Source of the DNA: Vibrio sinus
GTDB lineage: Bacteria; Pseudomonadota; Gammaproteobacteria; Enterobacterales; Vibrionaceae
DNA length: 64,000 bases
Assembly: GCF_023634645.1 (NCBI RefSeq)
Contig: NZ_JAMKMR010000002.1
Location: forward strand, 186,001 to 250,000
Direction: 5' to 3'
Shown: in pieces, positions 21,053 through 31,900 of the stretch
Layout of the letters: every line of letters begins with the position of its first letter
How positions within the stretch are numbered: the first letter of the stretch is position 1
Program-made: the position numbers and the translations under genes
The notes under the pieces: generated by a model
Databases searched by the model: none
What the model was told of the DNA's origin: nothing
The model's input: the letters and a program-made list of their open reading frames with translations, nothing else

Positions 21053-21679
21053 TTAATTTTGTGGTGGAAAGCAGACTCCTGTGCCGCCTAGGCCGCAGTA
21101 TCCATTGGGGTTCTTGGCTAAATATTGCTGGTGATAGTCTTCGGCATAAAAGTACTGGTTGAGCGGTTCGATTTCAGTGGTAATTTCTGCGTTTTGACCG
21201 AGTAAAGATTGGTACTGCGTTTTAGATAATTGGGCGACATTAAGCTGCTCGGATTGGGTGGTGTAGATAACCGAGCGGTACTGTGTGCCTAAATCGTTGC
21301 CTTGTCTCATGCCTTGGGTGGGATTGTGGTTTTCCCAAAATGTTTTGAGTAGTTCGGTCAAAGAAATCGCATTTGTGTTGAAGATCACTCGCACTACTTC
21401 TGTATGCCCAGTTTTTCCTGTGCAGACTTCCTCATAGGTCGGGTTGGGCGTGTAACCTCCCGCATATCCTACCGATGTGGAGACAACACCTTCAATATTC
21501 CAAAACAGTCTCTCAGCGCCCCAAAAACAGCCCATACCAACAATGATTTCCTGCTCGTTTTCAGCAGGATCTGCGGTGAGGCTAGTGTTATTGACGTAAT
21601 GGCTATCAGCAACTTGCATTGCTTGTGAGCGACCTGGCAGAGCGCTTTCTGCAGATATCATGGTTTGTTTATCTAACAT
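21053..21679 (-). CDS. msrA: Peptide methionine sulfoxide reductase MsrA
   Basis: Reduces the S form of methionine sulfoxide in free amino acid and protein. 208 residues. The catalytic motif GCFWG lies at 50-54 (nucleophile Cys51), followed by GYAGG and the C-terminal recycling cysteines ([11 protein letters not shown], Cys195 and Cys203). This is the long enterobacterial-type MsrA with an N-terminal extension. No signal peptide, so cytoplasmic. Confidence 0.95.
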   Translation of the reverse strand: MLDKQTMISAESALPGRSQAMQVADSHYVNNTSLTADPAENEQEIIVGMGCFWGAERLFWNIEGVVSTSVGYAGGYTPNPTYEEVCTGKTGHTEVVRVIFNTNAISLTELLKTFWENHNPTQGMRQGNDLGTQYRSVIYTTQSEQLNVAQLSKTQYQSLLGQNAEITTEIEPLNQYFYAEDYHQQYLAKNPNGYCGLGGTGVCFPPQN

Positions 21680-21873
21680 AATGAACCTAAGCTTTTCTTT
21701 TTACTATTTTAATATGCATTTCTCTTTACGCTGACACACACTAATTTCAACGTATTGAGAGAACCTATTGGTAATAGACCGGATTATTAACCTTTTTCAT
21801 ACAGATAGCCGGCGAGAATCAAGTTATGATTAAATAAGTCTCGTTTTGTTATCCAACTGATTCTAATTAAGTC

Positions 21874-23589
21874 ATGAAGAGAAACTCATTACCAGTATTA
21901 ATTGCCGCGTTAACCCTTCCTAGCAAAGCACTGGCTAATGATGTGGACTTGACTATCGAAGGTTTAACTGGAGAGTTACAGAAAAATGCCAACGCTTATC
22001 TCGATGCGATTCCTAAGTCCGACTACAGTGTGACATTGCGCTTTCAATCGCGGCTAGAAAAAAGCTTAAATGAGGCGCTCAACGCTGTGGGCTATTATCA
22101 TGCGAAGTTTCAGTTTTCGGTACAAGATGATGGCAAAAAACTGCTTGTCAATATTACGCCAGGAAAGCCAGTTATACTCAAAAAGGTCGATGTTTCGATT
22201 ACTGGGGAGGCGAAAAACGATCCTGACTTTCAAAAGCTATTAAGACAAAGTGGTTTGAAAGTGGGGGAGGTGCTCAATCATGGTCAGTATGAATCTTTAA
22301 AATCGGCTATTAGAAACTTAGCGCTACAAAAAGGTTATTTTAAAGGTCAGTTTACTGAAAGTCGCTTAGACGTTGCGCCGTCGCTCAATGAGGCGTTTAT
22401 TATCATCCACTACGACAGTGGTATTCGTTTTCAGTTTGGTAAGACGACAATAACGGGAAGCCAAATAAATCTTGATCGTGTTTCCTCTCTTCAGCCCTAC
22501 AAGCAAGGTCAACCATACTTAGCATCAGACATCACTCAATTTAATCAAAATCTATCCAGTACAGATTGGTTCTCATCGGTGCTGGTGACGCCAGATCTGA
22601 CTCAACTCGATTCTAGTCGAGAATTGCCAATGAAGGTGGAATTAGCTCCGGAGATCAGAAATAAACTAGAAACGGGCTTAGGCTATTCCACAGATGTAGG
22701 CGTGCGAGGTACGTTAAAATGGAAAAAACCATGGCTTAGCTCAGACGGCAACAGTTTTAATAGCAGTTTCTCTTTATCAAACCCAGAGCAGCAAATTACG
22801 CTGGGGTATCGGATTCCGATGACGGATGTGCTGCGAAATTATTTTTTGATTCAGTATGGCCTAAAGAAAGTCGACAACTTAGACACCAATAGTATTGAAT
22901 CCAACTTGTCATTTGAGCGGCATTGGTTATTAGATGACGGCTGGCATCGAACGGCGCGAATACGCTATTTAATCGAGAATTATGATCAGGGTACACAAAG
23001 CGCCGTGGGCCATTTTGTTTTGCCTGGTTTTTCTTTTACTCGAACACGCATTCGTGGTGGTGCCATGCCTACTTGGGGAGATGGTGAAAACTTTACTATT
23101 GAGTACGGCGATCCTGAGTTTTTCTCCGAAACGCGCGTGTTGCGCATGAGAGGCAGCTCTTCTTGGATACGCAGTTTTGGTGCGAATCAACGTGGCTTAT
23201 TTCGTATCGATCTCGGAGCTAACTTTACTCAAGATTTCGATAAGCTCTCACCATCGCTTCGTTTTTTCGCAGGTGGTGATAACAGTGTACGTGGTTACCA
23301 ATATGACTCCATTTCTCCTACTGATTCAACGGGTGCTTTGACCGGGGGAAAATACCTCGCGACTTCATCGTTGGAATACCAACATCGACTATATGGCAAT
23401 TGGTGGGGCGCGGTTTTTTATGATGTCGGCGATGCCTTTAACAACAACCCCGACTTTAAACGAGGTACTGGGTTTGGCCTACGATGGGCCTCGCCAGTCG
23501 GGCCTATCCGGTTAGATTTTGCATGGGGATTAGATGCAACTCCAGGACAGAAGTTTCGTATTCACTTCTCTCTGGGGCCTGAGTTATGA
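21874..23589 (+). CDS. tamA: Translocation and assembly module outer-membrane protein TamA
   Basis: Omp85-family protein that partners TamB in outer-membrane biogenesis. 571 residues: signal peptide MKRNSLPVLIAALTLPSKALA (about 1-21), three POTRA domains (about 22-260), then a beta barrel with the Omp85 motif VRGYQYDSISPTD (about 474-486). The 3' end overlaps tamB in an ATGA junction, so the pair is translationally coupled. Confidence 0.95.
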   Translation: MKRNSLPVLIAALTLPSKALANDVDLTIEGLTGELQKNANAYLDAIPKSDYSVTLRFQSRLEKSLNEALNAVGYYHAKFQFSVQDDGKKLLVNITPGKPVILKKVDVSITGEAKNDPDFQKLLRQSGLKVGEVLNHGQYESLKSAIRNLALQKGYFKGQFTESRLDVAPSLNEAFIIIHYDSGIRFQFGKTTITGSQINLDRVSSLQPYKQGQPYLASDITQFNQNLSSTDWFSSVLVTPDLTQLDSSRELPMKVELAPEIRNKLETGLGYSTDVGVRGTLKWKKPWLSSDGNSFNSSFSLSNPEQQITLGYRIPMTDVLRNYFLIQYGLKKVDNLDTNSIESNLSFERHWLLDDGWHRTARIRYLIENYDQGTQSAVGHFVLPGFSFTRTRIRGGAMPTWGDGENFTIEYGDPEFFSETRVLRMRGSSSWIRSFGANQRGLFRIDLGANFTQDFDKLSPSLRFFAGGDNSVRGYQYDSISPTDSTGALTGGKYLATSSLEYQHRLYGNWWGAVFYDVGDAFNNNPDFKRGTGFGLRWASPVGPIRLDFAWGLDATPGQKFRIHFSLGPEL

Positions 23590-26500
23590 AGTTGATCATC
23601 CATTCCACAAAATGGCTTTCGTATATTCTGGCGGCGTTAGTAGCCTTAATGTTGGCGGTGACTGTGGGGCTGTTGTACACGCCTGTGGGGTTAAAGCTGA
23701 TCGTTTGGGGCGCAGAAAAAACCATTCCTCAGTTGACTATCGGCGCTTCATCTGGCGCTATTTTCCCACGTTTTACTCTCTATGATGTCAGCTATAAAGA
23801 CACAACTCTTGGGGTAAACTCTGAAATAAGCAGTGTATCACTGGGGCTAAACCCAGTTTGTCTGATGCAACCAGCGGTATGCATTCAAGGCTTGTCGGTG
23901 GATGGGGCGAATATTTCACTGAGCCAAAATAGTGCAGCTCCAACCAAGCCAGAGAAACAGAATGCTTCCAGTGCAACTTCTATTTCGTTGCCTATCTCTG
24001 TTTCATTGAATCAATTGGCGTTGGCCAACGTTAATCTTAATTTGTATGGAGACAAGGTATCGATAGGCAAGTTTTCCTCTCAGGCTAGTTGGCACGGTAA
24101 TCAGCTTAGTATTGGTAGAACTCAAATATCGGATGTCAGTCTAACCATGGCACCTTCGCCACCTTCGACCAATAACCAAAGCGCAACCAATAAAGAGAAA
24201 GTAAGTAAGATTTCCTTGCCAGCCATTAGGTTACCGGTGAACGTAAAGGTCAATAGCCTATCCGTAAACAATTTTACCTTGCAGCAACCGCAACCACTTG
24301 TCATCAATCACTTTCTATTCGAAGGGCGTGCACAAGGGCAGGATATTGATATCAAATCGATGCAAGTCACCAGTCCAATTATTGATGCCAGTTTGCAAGG
24401 CAAGATAAGGCTCCAAGGGGAATATCCTTTGGCAGCAAGGCTTACCGCTAAGCTGAAAGAAACCGAATTCGCAGGTCAAAAAGTACAGCTATCCCTTGCT
24501 GGCAGTGTCGATAACCTTGAACTGTCTAGCCAATGGTCCAGCCTTATTGAAGGCCAACTCTCTGGCTCTCTACATCCCTTGGTATCCAATGTTCCATTTG
24601 ACTTGAAACTAAGCAATGCTTCCGCTCAGTGGCCGCTTCGTGGAAAAAGCGATTATCGGGCATATGTAAAACAGCTGGATGTCAAAGGCAGTCTCGATAA
24701 ATATCACTTTGATTTAAATGGTATGGTTGATGGAGGACAAATACCTAAAAGCTCAATTGACACAACAGGCAGCGGCTCCTTACAAGGGCTAAACTTTCAA
24801 ACGACTCGCATCACCACGCTAGGTGGTAACCTTGATGGGAAGGTGAGCTTAGATTGGCATTCTCTATTTACTTGGCAAGCCGATCTAAACCTAGCCAATA
24901 TTCAACCAGCAAAACAATGGCCAGATTATCAAGGTACATTGAATGGCAATATCAATACGCAAGGCGGCTTAACTTCACAAGGCGGCTGGCAGATGAATTT
25001 CCCTAACATCGATGTGCAGGGTTCGGTGCGAGCACAACCATTTCGTCTGCTCGGCTCAGCATCGGCATCCGATCATCAGGGTAATGGCAACTATGCTATC
25101 GAAACACCGAATCTAGTGCTATCTCATGGGCCAAATTCTATTACCGCCCAAGGAGACCTTGGCGATCATTGGAATATGCATTTAGCGATTAAGGTGCCTA
25201 AGTTGTCGCAAACACTGTCAGGTGCAAAAGGTCAAATTGAAGGTACCGTGCGTGTTTCTGAAGCGTTAGCCAAGCCCAAAATATCTCTAAACCTCACCGC
25301 TAACAACATTGCTTGGCAAGACATGTTGAGCCTAAAGCAGGCAAGCCTTGTTGGTGATGTTTCACCACTTTCCAATTATCAAGGTAAGGTGGTACTACAC
25401 AGTCAAAAGTTGGATTATCAAAATACTCTGATTCAAAGCATAGCTGCGACTTTGTCTGGCTCTTTAAGAGAACAAACATTGCAGCTGAATGTCGGCAGCA
25501 AGAGAGTATCGACAAATCTTACTTTAACGGGTGGTTTTAAGTCTTCGCCATCGCCAGTTTGGCATGGAAGACTCAATGACATGTCTCTGCGTTCGAGGTT
25601 TGGTACTTGGCTACTCAATAAGCCCACCAATATTTCGTATTTGTTTAAGCAACAGCAAGTTGAGCTCAGCCCACACTGTTGGGTCAATGGTGATTCTTCG
25701 CTCTGCCTAGACTCGGATGCTGTTATTGGGAAAGCAGGCCAAGCCGCCGTGTCTATTCATGATTTAAGTTTGCATCAGGTCGCTGGCTTTTTACCTGAAG
25801 GGGTGGACTTTAAAGGGGTTGCGAATGCAAAGGCTTCAATAAAGTGGGCACCAAATCAACCGCCACAGCTGTCGCTGAACTTGTCTATGCCTAATGGCTC
25901 CGTAATAAGACAGTCACCCAAACGTGCAAGCATTGATTGGAGCTCGATTACTCTTGGACTTAACCTCAAGGATAATCAGCTGAAATCTAATTGGGACGTG
26001 CAGGTGAAGAACAATGGTACGCTCTCGGGCCATTTGAATATTCCTGATGTTCGTAAAAAGAATAAGCGCATTGATGGCAAGTTAAAGGTTACCAAACTGA
26101 ACTTGGACTTTTTGGCACCTTTGCTGGGTACTTACAGCAAGTTAGGTGCCGATGTCGAGTCCGATTTATCCATCAGAGGTGACTTAAAACGCCCGCAAGT
26201 GTATGGCCAAACACGGTTAGATAATATTTTGGTCAAAGGCGATATTTCGCCTGTAGATGTCGATTCGGGCAAGGTAGAGATTGAGTTTTCAGGGCAAAAG
26301 TCGTCTTTAAAGGGTGTGATTCGTACCCCTGAAGGTGAAATACAGGTTTCTGGTGGAGCGCAATGGCGAGGGTTGAAGGACTGGAAGGCCAATGCTCATG
26401 TCTTTGCAAACGGGTTGCTGGTGAATGTGCCCCCTATGGCTAAGTTAAAAGTGGTGCCCGATCTCAAGATTGATGTGACACCAAAACTGGCCAATATCAC

Positions 26501-27341
26501 GGGCAATATATCGCTACCGTCGGGAGAGATTGTCATTGAGAAATTACCGCCCAATGCGATTAAGGTGTCCAAGGATCAAGTGATACTCAACTCAAACTTA
26601 CAACCTGAAAGCAAAATGCAAGCGATTCCGTTTAAGTTGCAATCTGACGTTAAGATCAGCATTGGCAATGATGTGTCGATATCCGCCTTTGGATTAAAAG
26701 GAAAGCTGCAAGGTGAGTTGCATGTGACACAAAATGAAAAAGGTCCATTTGTGGTCGGGGAAGTCAATATCCTGGATGGTACCTATCAATCGTTTGGACA
26801 GGATTTACAGATCCAATCAGGTAAAGTATTGATGAATGGCCCTATTGATAAGCCCTATATCGATATTACCGCCATCCGAAACCCGGCTAACACCCAAGAT
26901 CAAGTTACGGCAGGGATTAAAGTGACCGGGCCTGCCGATGATCCAGTGGTATCGATATTCTCCGATCCCGCATTGCCTCAGGCCCAAGCTTTGTCTTATT
27001 TGTTGAGAGGGCAAAATCTCGATACCCAAGGCGGTAACAGTGCGATGACCACGACGCTAATTGGTTTGAGCCTTGCCCAAAGCGGTAAATTAGTTGGCCA
27101 AATCGGCCAAGCCTTTGGCGTACAAGATTTGCAATTAGATACCTCAGGGGCGGGTGACACGTCGCAGGTGAACGTGAGTGGATACGTATTGCCACATCTG
27201 CAAGTTAAGTATGGCGTAGGCATTTTTAATCAGGTTGGGGAGTTCACAGTGCGCTATGAATTGCTGTCTAATCTATATCTAGAGGCCGTATCGGGACTCG
27301 ATAGTGCGGTCAATGTGCTTTATCAATTTGAATTTAACTAA
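23586..27341 (+). CDS. tamB: Translocation and assembly module inner-membrane protein TamB
   Basis: AsmA-like bridge protein that works with TamA and is implicated in moving phospholipid or assembling proteins across the periplasm. 1251 residues: one N-terminal membrane anchor (about 8-31), a long repetitive beta-rich body that would form the lipid-carrying groove, and the C-terminal TamB (DUF490) domain ending YELLSNLYLEAVSGLDSAVNV then LYQFEFN. The terminal aromatic pattern resembles a beta-barrel recognition signal. Overlaps tamA by 4 bases; ytfP follows 8 bases later. Confidence 0.95.
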   Translation: MKLIIHSTKWLSYILAALVALMLAVTVGLLYTPVGLKLIVWGAEKTIPQLTIGASSGAIFPRFTLYDVSYKDTTLGVNSEISSVSLGLNPVCLMQPAVCIQGLSVDGANISLSQNSAAPTKPEKQNASSATSISLPISVSLNQLALANVNLNLYGDKVSIGKFSSQASWHGNQLSIGRTQISDVSLTMAPSPPSTNNQSATNKEKVSKISLPAIRLPVNVKVNSLSVNNFTLQQPQPLVINHFLFEGRAQGQDIDIKSMQVTSPIIDASLQGKIRLQGEYPLAARLTAKLKETEFAGQKVQLSLAGSVDNLELSSQWSSLIEGQLSGSLHPLVSNVPFDLKLSNASAQWPLRGKSDYRAYVKQLDVKGSLDKYHFDLNGMVDGGQIPKSSIDTTGSGSLQGLNFQTTRITTLGGNLDGKVSLDWHSLFTWQADLNLANIQPAKQWPDYQGTLNGNINTQGGLTSQGGWQMNFPNIDVQGSVRAQPFRLLGSASASDHQGNGNYAIETPNLVLSHGPNSITAQGDLGDHWNMHLAIKVPKLSQTLSGAKGQIEGTVRVSEALAKPKISLNLTANNIAWQDMLSLKQASLVGDVSPLSNYQGKVVLHSQKLDYQNTLIQSIAATLSGSLREQTLQLNVGSKRVSTNLTLTGGFKSSPSPVWHGRLNDMSLRSRFGTWLLNKPTNISYLFKQQQVELSPHCWVNGDSSLCLDSDAVIGKAGQAAVSIHDLSLHQVAGFLPEGVDFKGVANAKASIKWAPNQPPQLSLNLSMPNGSVIRQSPKRASIDWSSITLGLNLKDNQLKSNWDVQVKNNGTLSGHLNIPDVRKKNKRIDGKLKVTKLNLDFLAPLLGTYSKLGADVESDLSIRGDLKRPQVYGQTRLDNILVKGDISPVDVDSGKVEIEFSGQKSSLKGVIRTPEGEIQVSGGAQWRGLKDWKANAHVFANGLLVNVPPMAKLKVVPDLKIDVTPKLANITGNISLPSGEIVIEKLPPNAIKVSKDQVILNSNLQPESKMQAIPFKLQSDVKISIGNDVSISAFGLKGKLQGELHVTQNEKGPFVVGEVNILDGTYQSFGQDLQIQSGKVLMNGPIDKPYIDITAIRNPANTQDQVTAGIKVTGPADDPVVSIFSDPALPQAQALSYLLRGQNLDTQGGNSAMTTTLIGLSLAQSGKLVGQIGQAFGVQDLQLDTSGAGDTSQVNVSGYVLPHLQVKYGVGIFNQVGEFTVRYELLSNLYLEAVSGLDSAVNVLYQFEFN

Positions 27342-27349
27342 GGGTCAAA

Positions 27350-27697
27350 ATGCACCATTTGGTTTTTACATATGGAACTTTAAGACTAGGTCAAAACAAC
27401 CACCACTATATGTCGGCGGGTAAATACCAAGGTGAATTTACCACACCGCCTTGTTATACCTTGTTTGACCTAGGGCGTTATCCTGCTTTGGTTAATGGTG
27501 GTAGTGACGCTATTGTTGGCGAGGTCTATTTGGTTGATGAAAATCAGCTAGCGCATCTTGATAAATTAGAAGGTGTGCCAGATGAATATCGGCGAGAGAA
27601 AATAGCGACGAGCTTTGGCACTGCCTGGGTTTATCTCTATCAAGACAGAAGTAAGCTCGATAAAGTGATCCCCTCAGGAGATTGGTGCAAACGATAA
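27350..27697 (+). CDS. ytfP: YtfP-family gamma-glutamylcyclotransferase-like protein
   Basis: 115 residues with the family motif FTYGTLRLGQNNHHYM (about 5-20) and the later acidic region LDKLEGVPDEYRREKI (about 64-79) where the catalytic glutamate of this fold is expected. The substrate is unknown. Follows tamB by 8 bases, reproducing the E. coli tamA-tamB-ytfP order. Confidence 0.9.
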   Translation: MHHLVFTYGTLRLGQNNHHYMSAGKYQGEFTTPPCYTLFDLGRYPALVNGGSDAIVGEVYLVDENQLAHLDKLEGVPDEYRREKIATSFGTAWVYLYQDRSKLDKVIPSGDWCKR

Positions 27698-27732
27698 AAA
27701 AGCCGCTATGGTCAACGTTGACCATAGCGGCT
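27694..27732 (-). terminator. Intrinsic terminator of ppa with a 32-bp perfect palindrome
   Basis: Arms AGCCGCTATGGTCAAC (27701-27716) and GTTGACCATAGCGGCT (27717-27732) are perfectly complementary. On the minus strand they run into a T stretch, giving a terminator 40 bases past ppa. It abuts the ytfP stop and could also slow plus-strand transcripts. Confidence 0.85.
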
Positions 27733-27771
27733 GTGATGTTTTCGAACCGAAGTTATCGAATGTTCGGGCGC

Positions 27772-28299
27772 TTATTTTTGCGCTCTTTCGTAAGACGTTA
27801 GGATTTCTTGACGCGCTGCTTCAACGTCTGCCCAACCATCCACTTTTACCCACTTGCCACTTTCTAGCTCTTTGTAACGCTCGAAGAAGTGAGTGATTTG
27901 CGCTTTTAGCAATTCAGGGATATCACCCACATCTTGGATGTGGTCGTATTCTTTAGAAAGCTTAGAGTGCGGAACTGCAACCACTTTTGCATCTTCACCT
28001 GACTCGTCAGTCATTTTTAATACGCCAACAGGGCGGCAGCGGATCACAGAACCCGGCATAAGTGGGTGCGGTGTTGGAACCAACACATCAACTGGGTCGC
28101 CATCAAGAGAAAGCGTGTTGTTAACGTATCCATAGTTACATGGATAGAACATAGGAGCCGACATGAAACGGTCGACAAATACCGCACCAGAGTCTTTGTC
28201 TACTTCGTATTTGATAGGGTCAGCGTTTGCTGGAATTTCAATTACAACGTAGATGTCATCAGGTAATGATTTACCCGCTGGTACATGATTTAAGCTCAT
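27772..28299 (-). CDS. ppa: Inorganic pyrophosphatase (family I)
   Basis: Mg-dependent cytoplasmic enzyme that hydrolyses pyrophosphate. 175 residues, the E. coli length. Signature DGDPVDVLV (66-74) supplies metal-binding aspartates, and NYGYVNNT (55-62) adds a second conserved block. Monocistronic, with a long upstream gap to fbp. Confidence 0.97.
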   Translation of the reverse strand: MSLNHVPAGKSLPDDIYVVIEIPANADPIKYEVDKDSGAVFVDRFMSAPMFYPCNYGYVNNTLSLDGDPVDVLVPTPHPLMPGSVIRCRPVGVLKMTDESGEDAKVVAVPHSKLSKEYDHIQDVGDIPELLKAQITHFFERYKELESGKWVKVDGWADVEAARQEILTSYERAQK

Positions 28300-28646
28300 A
28301 CAAGTTTCCTCTTTGAAATGTATGCCGCGAAGGCTTTGTTAATGCTTAGAGTCAAAACAGTGCAATAAAATAATTGTTTTTGACTGGAATGTATACCCAA
28401 ACCCAACTCAGCTCGAACTTCGTACTTTTCATACCATAGTGAAAGCCGGAAATGAAAATATAAGTCGATTTAGCTTGCGCACAAGTTTGAGATAAATTGT
28501 GAATGCTTGAATTTTAGCCCTAACGTGATTCAGATCAATAGAAATTCTCTATTTCATTTCACTATTCTTGGTACAAAGGGGATATCGTAAGAGTAAAGAA
28601 CCGAGACTGAGCCCGGTTCTTTTTCAGTTAGGTGAGGAAGATTGGC
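28300..28646. other. ppa-fbp intergenic region
   Basis: 347 bp without a convincing gene. It holds the ppa 5' region and, at 28526-28539, GTGATTCAGATCAA, one mismatch from the FNR consensus TTGATnnnnATCAA (also partly CRP-like). The right end carries a hairpin assigned to fbp termination. No ORF with a ribosome-binding site is seen. Confidence 0.5.
28595..28624. terminator. Hairpin terminator downstream of fbp, probably bidirectional
   Basis: AAAGAACCG (28595-28603) pairs with CGGTTCTTT (28614-28622), flanked by T's on the plus strand and by TTTACTC on the minus strand. It lies 23 bases beyond the fbp stop, so fbp is its likely client. It looks at least as good in the plus direction, where no annotated gene precedes it. 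Confidence 0.7.
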
Positions 28647-29660
28647 CTATTCGTCTCGATATTTTTCTAAAAATGCTTCGACTTGGCGCACCATATTTTT
28701 TGAACCAACAAAGAATGGCACACGTTGGTGCAGTTCAGTCGGTTTAATATCGAGAATTCGATTTACGCCATCAGAGGCGACCCCGCCTGCTTGTTCAATG
28801 ATGAACGCCATTGGGTTGCACTCATAAAGCAGACGCAATTTACCATTGGGGTAACTCTGTGTACTAGGATAGAGATAAATACCGCCTTTTAATAAGTTAC
28901 GATGAAAGTCTGATACTAACGAGCCGATGTAACGCGAGGTGTAAGGGCGGTTATCTTCTGGGACATTCTCCTGGCAGTGCTTGATGTACTTTTTCACGCC
29001 CGCAGGGAATTTGATGTAGTTGCCCTCGTTGATGGAGTAAATAACGCCATCTTCTGGCACCATTAGGTTTTCATGCGAAAGGCAGAAGGTACCGATAGAA
29101 GGGTCATAGGTAAAACCGTTTACGCCATTGCCAGTGGTGTATACCAGCATGGTTGATGAGCCGTAAATGACATATCCCGCCGCCACTTGTTTGTTGCCAG
29201 GTTGCAAGAAATCTTCTTGAGTGGCTGGCGAGCCAATAGGGGAAACGCGGTGGTAGATGGAAAAGATGGTGCCGACTGAGACGTTAACATCAATATTTGA
29301 TGAGCCATCGAGAGGGTCCATAAGCACCACGTATTTGGCATTTTTGCTCAGCTCTTTGTTGAAGGCTACAGCTTCGTCTTCTTCTTCGCTGGCAACGCCA
29401 CACACTTGATCACGTGCTTCAAGCGCAGCTTTAAATTTTTCGTTCGCGTAAACGTCCAGTTTTTGTTGCTGCTCTCCTTGCACATTATCCGTACCGACGG
29501 CGCCGATAATATCCACAAGGCCTGCTTTATTGATTTCGCGGTTAACAATTTTTGCAGCGCGTCGAATGGAAGATAAAAGGGAAGACAAATCGCCGCTGGC
29601 GTGCGGGAAGTCGGCCTGCTTTTCTACGATAAACTCACCAAGGGTGCGCAACTCTGACAT
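28647..29660 (-). CDS. fbp: Fructose-1,6-bisphosphatase, class I
   Basis: Gluconeogenic enzyme that removes the 1-phosphate of fructose 1,6-bisphosphate. 337 residues against 332 in E. coli. Metal site [12 protein letters not shown] (115-126) and acidic SEEEDE (91-96) are present, as is the substrate region ending [18 protein letters not shown]. Divergent from mpl with a 212-bp gap. Confidence 0.97.
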   Translation of the reverse strand: MSELRTLGEFIVEKQADFPHASGDLSSLLSSIRRAAKIVNREINKAGLVDIIGAVGTDNVQGEQQQKLDVYANEKFKAALEARDQVCGVASEEEDEAVAFNKELSKNAKYVVLMDPLDGSSNIDVNVSVGTIFSIYHRVSPIGSPATQEDFLQPGNKQVAAGYVIYGSSTMLVYTTGNGVNGFTYDPSIGTFCLSHENLMVPEDGVIYSINEGNYIKFPAGVKKYIKHCQENVPEDNRPYTSRYIGSLVSDFHRNLLKGGIYLYPSTQSYPNGKLRLLYECNPMAFIIEQAGGVASDGVNRILDIKPTELHQRVPFFVGSKNMVRQVEAFLEKYRDE

Positions 29661-29872
29661 GTAGGGTCCTTAAGTTTCTCTGTATGGAATGCTATCTGTT
29701 TTATCATGTGGCAGTTAGTCTACGTATTGGATCTTATTAATGGTAACGAACTAACTGACGTAGATCTCATTTTGTTTCTCTTTGAGCAGAAATAATCGTT
29801 CTTCCTCGCTTTTGCAAGTGAAATTGAGATAATGAAACAAACAACGATTTTGGCAGGGAAGGGCATTTATCA

Positions 29873-31219
29873 ATGCATATTCATATCTTGGGTATATGTG
29901 GTACGTTCATGGGTGGAGCGGCCGTGTTGGCTCGCCAACTAGGACACAAGGTGACAGGTAGCGATACTAACGTATACCCGCCAATGAGCACTTTGCTCGA
30001 GTCTCAAGGTATCGAAATCATCCAAGGTTTTGACCCTAGCCAATTAAGCCCAGAGCCTGATCTTGTCGTGATTGGTAATGCGTTGAGTCGTGGTAACCCT
30101 TGTGTTGAACATGTCTTGAATTCCACCATGCGTTATACCTCTGGGCCACAATGGTTGCAGGAGTTCTTATTAAAAGATCGTTGGGTGCTTGCCATCGCGG
30201 GCACGCATGGTAAAACCACAACTTCTAGCATGCTGGCTTGGATTTTAGAGTATTGTGGCTATAAACCTGGTTTTTTGGTGGGTGGTGTACTGGGTAACTT
30301 TGGCCTTTCGGCCCGTTTAGGAGAAAGCATGTTCTTCGTTGTCGAAGCGGATGAATACGACAGTGCTTTTTTTGACAAGCGTTCTAAGTTTGTTCACTAT
30401 CACCCGCGCACTTTGGTGATCAATAACCTTGAGTTCGATCATGCAGATATTTTTGATGATCTGGAAGCGATAAAGCGACAGTTTCATCATCTGGTTAGAA
30501 CCGTGCCAAGTAATGGTTTGATCCTTTCTCCATCGGGCGATGCCGCGGTAGAAGATGTGCTTGAGCGAGGCTGTTGGACGGACACAGAAACGGCAGGCAA
30601 CAGCGAAGGCTGGAGCACAGAGAATATCCATAAAGACGGTTCTCGATTTAAGGTGTTCTATCGAGGGGATTGGGTCGGAGAAGTGGAGTGGGAGTTAGTG
30701 GGCCAGCACAATGTTGCCAATGCATTGATGGCCATTGGAGCCGCTAGACATGTTGGTGTGACGCCAGATTTAGCGTGTGAAGCGTTAGCGAAGTTCATTA
30801 ATACCAAGCGCAGATTAGAACTGCTCGGTGAATATAACGGCATATCACTGTATGATGATTTCGCTCATCACCCAACGGCTATCGAGCTTACCCTGGCTGG
30901 CTTAAGGAACAAAGTCGGTGAGAGTAAAATTATTGCTGTGCTTGAACCGCGCTCAGCAACCATGAAACGGGGTGTACACAAAGCAGTGTTGGCCAGCTCG
31001 CTCGAAAAAGCAGACACTGTGTATCTGTATCAGCCAGACAATATTGACTGGTCGATGGAGGATATCGCTACTCGATGTCAGCAAAGTGCATTCGTTAGTG
31101 GGCAAATTGATGAGTTAGTCGCTAAAATTAGCAGTGAAGCCCAACCGGGCGATCATATTTTAGTAATGAGCAATGGCGGTTTTGGTGGTATCCACGAAAA
31201 ATTAAAAGCGTCACTTTAG
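29873..31219 (+). CDS. mpl: UDP-N-acetylmuramate:L-alanyl-gamma-D-glutamyl-meso-diaminopimelate ligase
   Basis: Murein-recycling ligase that joins recovered tripeptide to UDP-MurNAc. 448 residues, Mur-ligase fold: N-terminal Rossmann domain (HILGICGTFMGGAAVLARQLG, 4-24), ATP-binding GTHGKTTT (110-117) and a C-terminal domain with YDDFAHHPTAIELTL (about 326-340). The opening HILGICGTFMGG distinguishes Mpl from MurC. ubiX follows after 10 bases and is probably co-transcribed. Confidence 0.96.
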   Translation: MHIHILGICGTFMGGAAVLARQLGHKVTGSDTNVYPPMSTLLESQGIEIIQGFDPSQLSPEPDLVVIGNALSRGNPCVEHVLNSTMRYTSGPQWLQEFLLKDRWVLAIAGTHGKTTTSSMLAWILEYCGYKPGFLVGGVLGNFGLSARLGESMFFVVEADEYDSAFFDKRSKFVHYHPRTLVINNLEFDHADIFDDLEAIKRQFHHLVRTVPSNGLILSPSGDAAVEDVLERGCWTDTETAGNSEGWSTENIHKDGSRFKVFYRGDWVGEVEWELVGQHNVANALMAIGAARHVGVTPDLACEALAKFINTKRRLELLGEYNGISLYDDFAHHPTAIELTLAGLRNKVGESKIIAVLEPRSATMKRGVHKAVLASSLEKADTVYLYQPDNIDWSMEDIATRCQQSAFVSGQIDELVAKISSEAQPGDHILVMSNGGFGGIHEKLKASL

Positions 31220-31229
31220 AAAGAATTGA

Positions 31230-31859
31230 ATGACAAACCAACGACAAAATACGATTACATTAGCATTTACGGGGGCCTCAGGGGCCCCTTATGGATTGCG
31301 CTTATTGCAGTCTCTACTTGCGGCAAACTATAAGGTCTACCTTCTTATTTCTTCTGCTGCAAGAGTGGTATTAGCCACAGAGCACGACTTAAAACTCCCC
31401 AGCGGGCCGGATGCGGCAAAAAAAGCGCTAGTAAAATTGCTCGCGTGCGATCCGGAAAAATTAGAAGTTTGTGGCAAAGATGACTGGTTTTCTCCAGTTG
31501 CTTCAGGATCAGCAGCGCCAAATAAAATGGTGATTTGCCCATGCTCGGTTGGCAGTGTGGCCTCCATTGCTCATGGCATTTCTGATAACCTGATTGAGCG
31601 CGCTGCCGACGTGGTACTAAAAGAGCGCGGCCAACTCATGTTGGTGGTTAGAGAAACGCCATTTTCTACATTGCATTTAGAAAATATGCACAAGCTCTCG
31701 CAAATGGGAGCAACGATTATGCCTGCATCGCCAGGCTTTTATCACAATCCTGAATCCATCGATGATCTTGTTGATTTTATGGTGGCACGAATACTTGATC
31801 ATCTAGGTATTGAACAAGAGTTGGTACCTAGGTGGGGATATGATCAACGCGATTCATGA
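31230..31859 (+). CDS. ubiX: Flavin prenyltransferase UbiX
   Basis: Makes prenylated FMN, the cofactor of the UbiD decarboxylase in ubiquinone synthesis. 209 residues with the flavoprotein motif [20 protein letters not shown] (about 11-30), [21 protein letters not shown] (about 100-120) and a conserved [21 protein letters not shown] stretch. The usual mpl-adjacent location is kept. The thiBPQ promoter lies beyond. Confidence 0.95.
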   Translation: MTNQRQNTITLAFTGASGAPYGLRLLQSLLAANYKVYLLISSAARVVLATEHDLKLPSGPDAAKKALVKLLACDPEKLEVCGKDDWFSPVASGSAAPNKMVICPCSVGSVASIAHGISDNLIERAADVVLKERGQLMLVVRETPFSTLHLENMHKLSQMGATIMPASPGFYHNPESIDDLVDFMVARILDHLGIEQELVPRWGYDQRDS

Positions 31860-31900
31860 TGCATATAGCGAAAAGCAATTATAACCACTACAATCCGTAC

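Noticed and set aside
27708..28266. Plus-strand ORFs overlapping ppa
   Set aside because: They are antisense to a complete inorganic pyrophosphatase and have no supporting start signals or family similarity.
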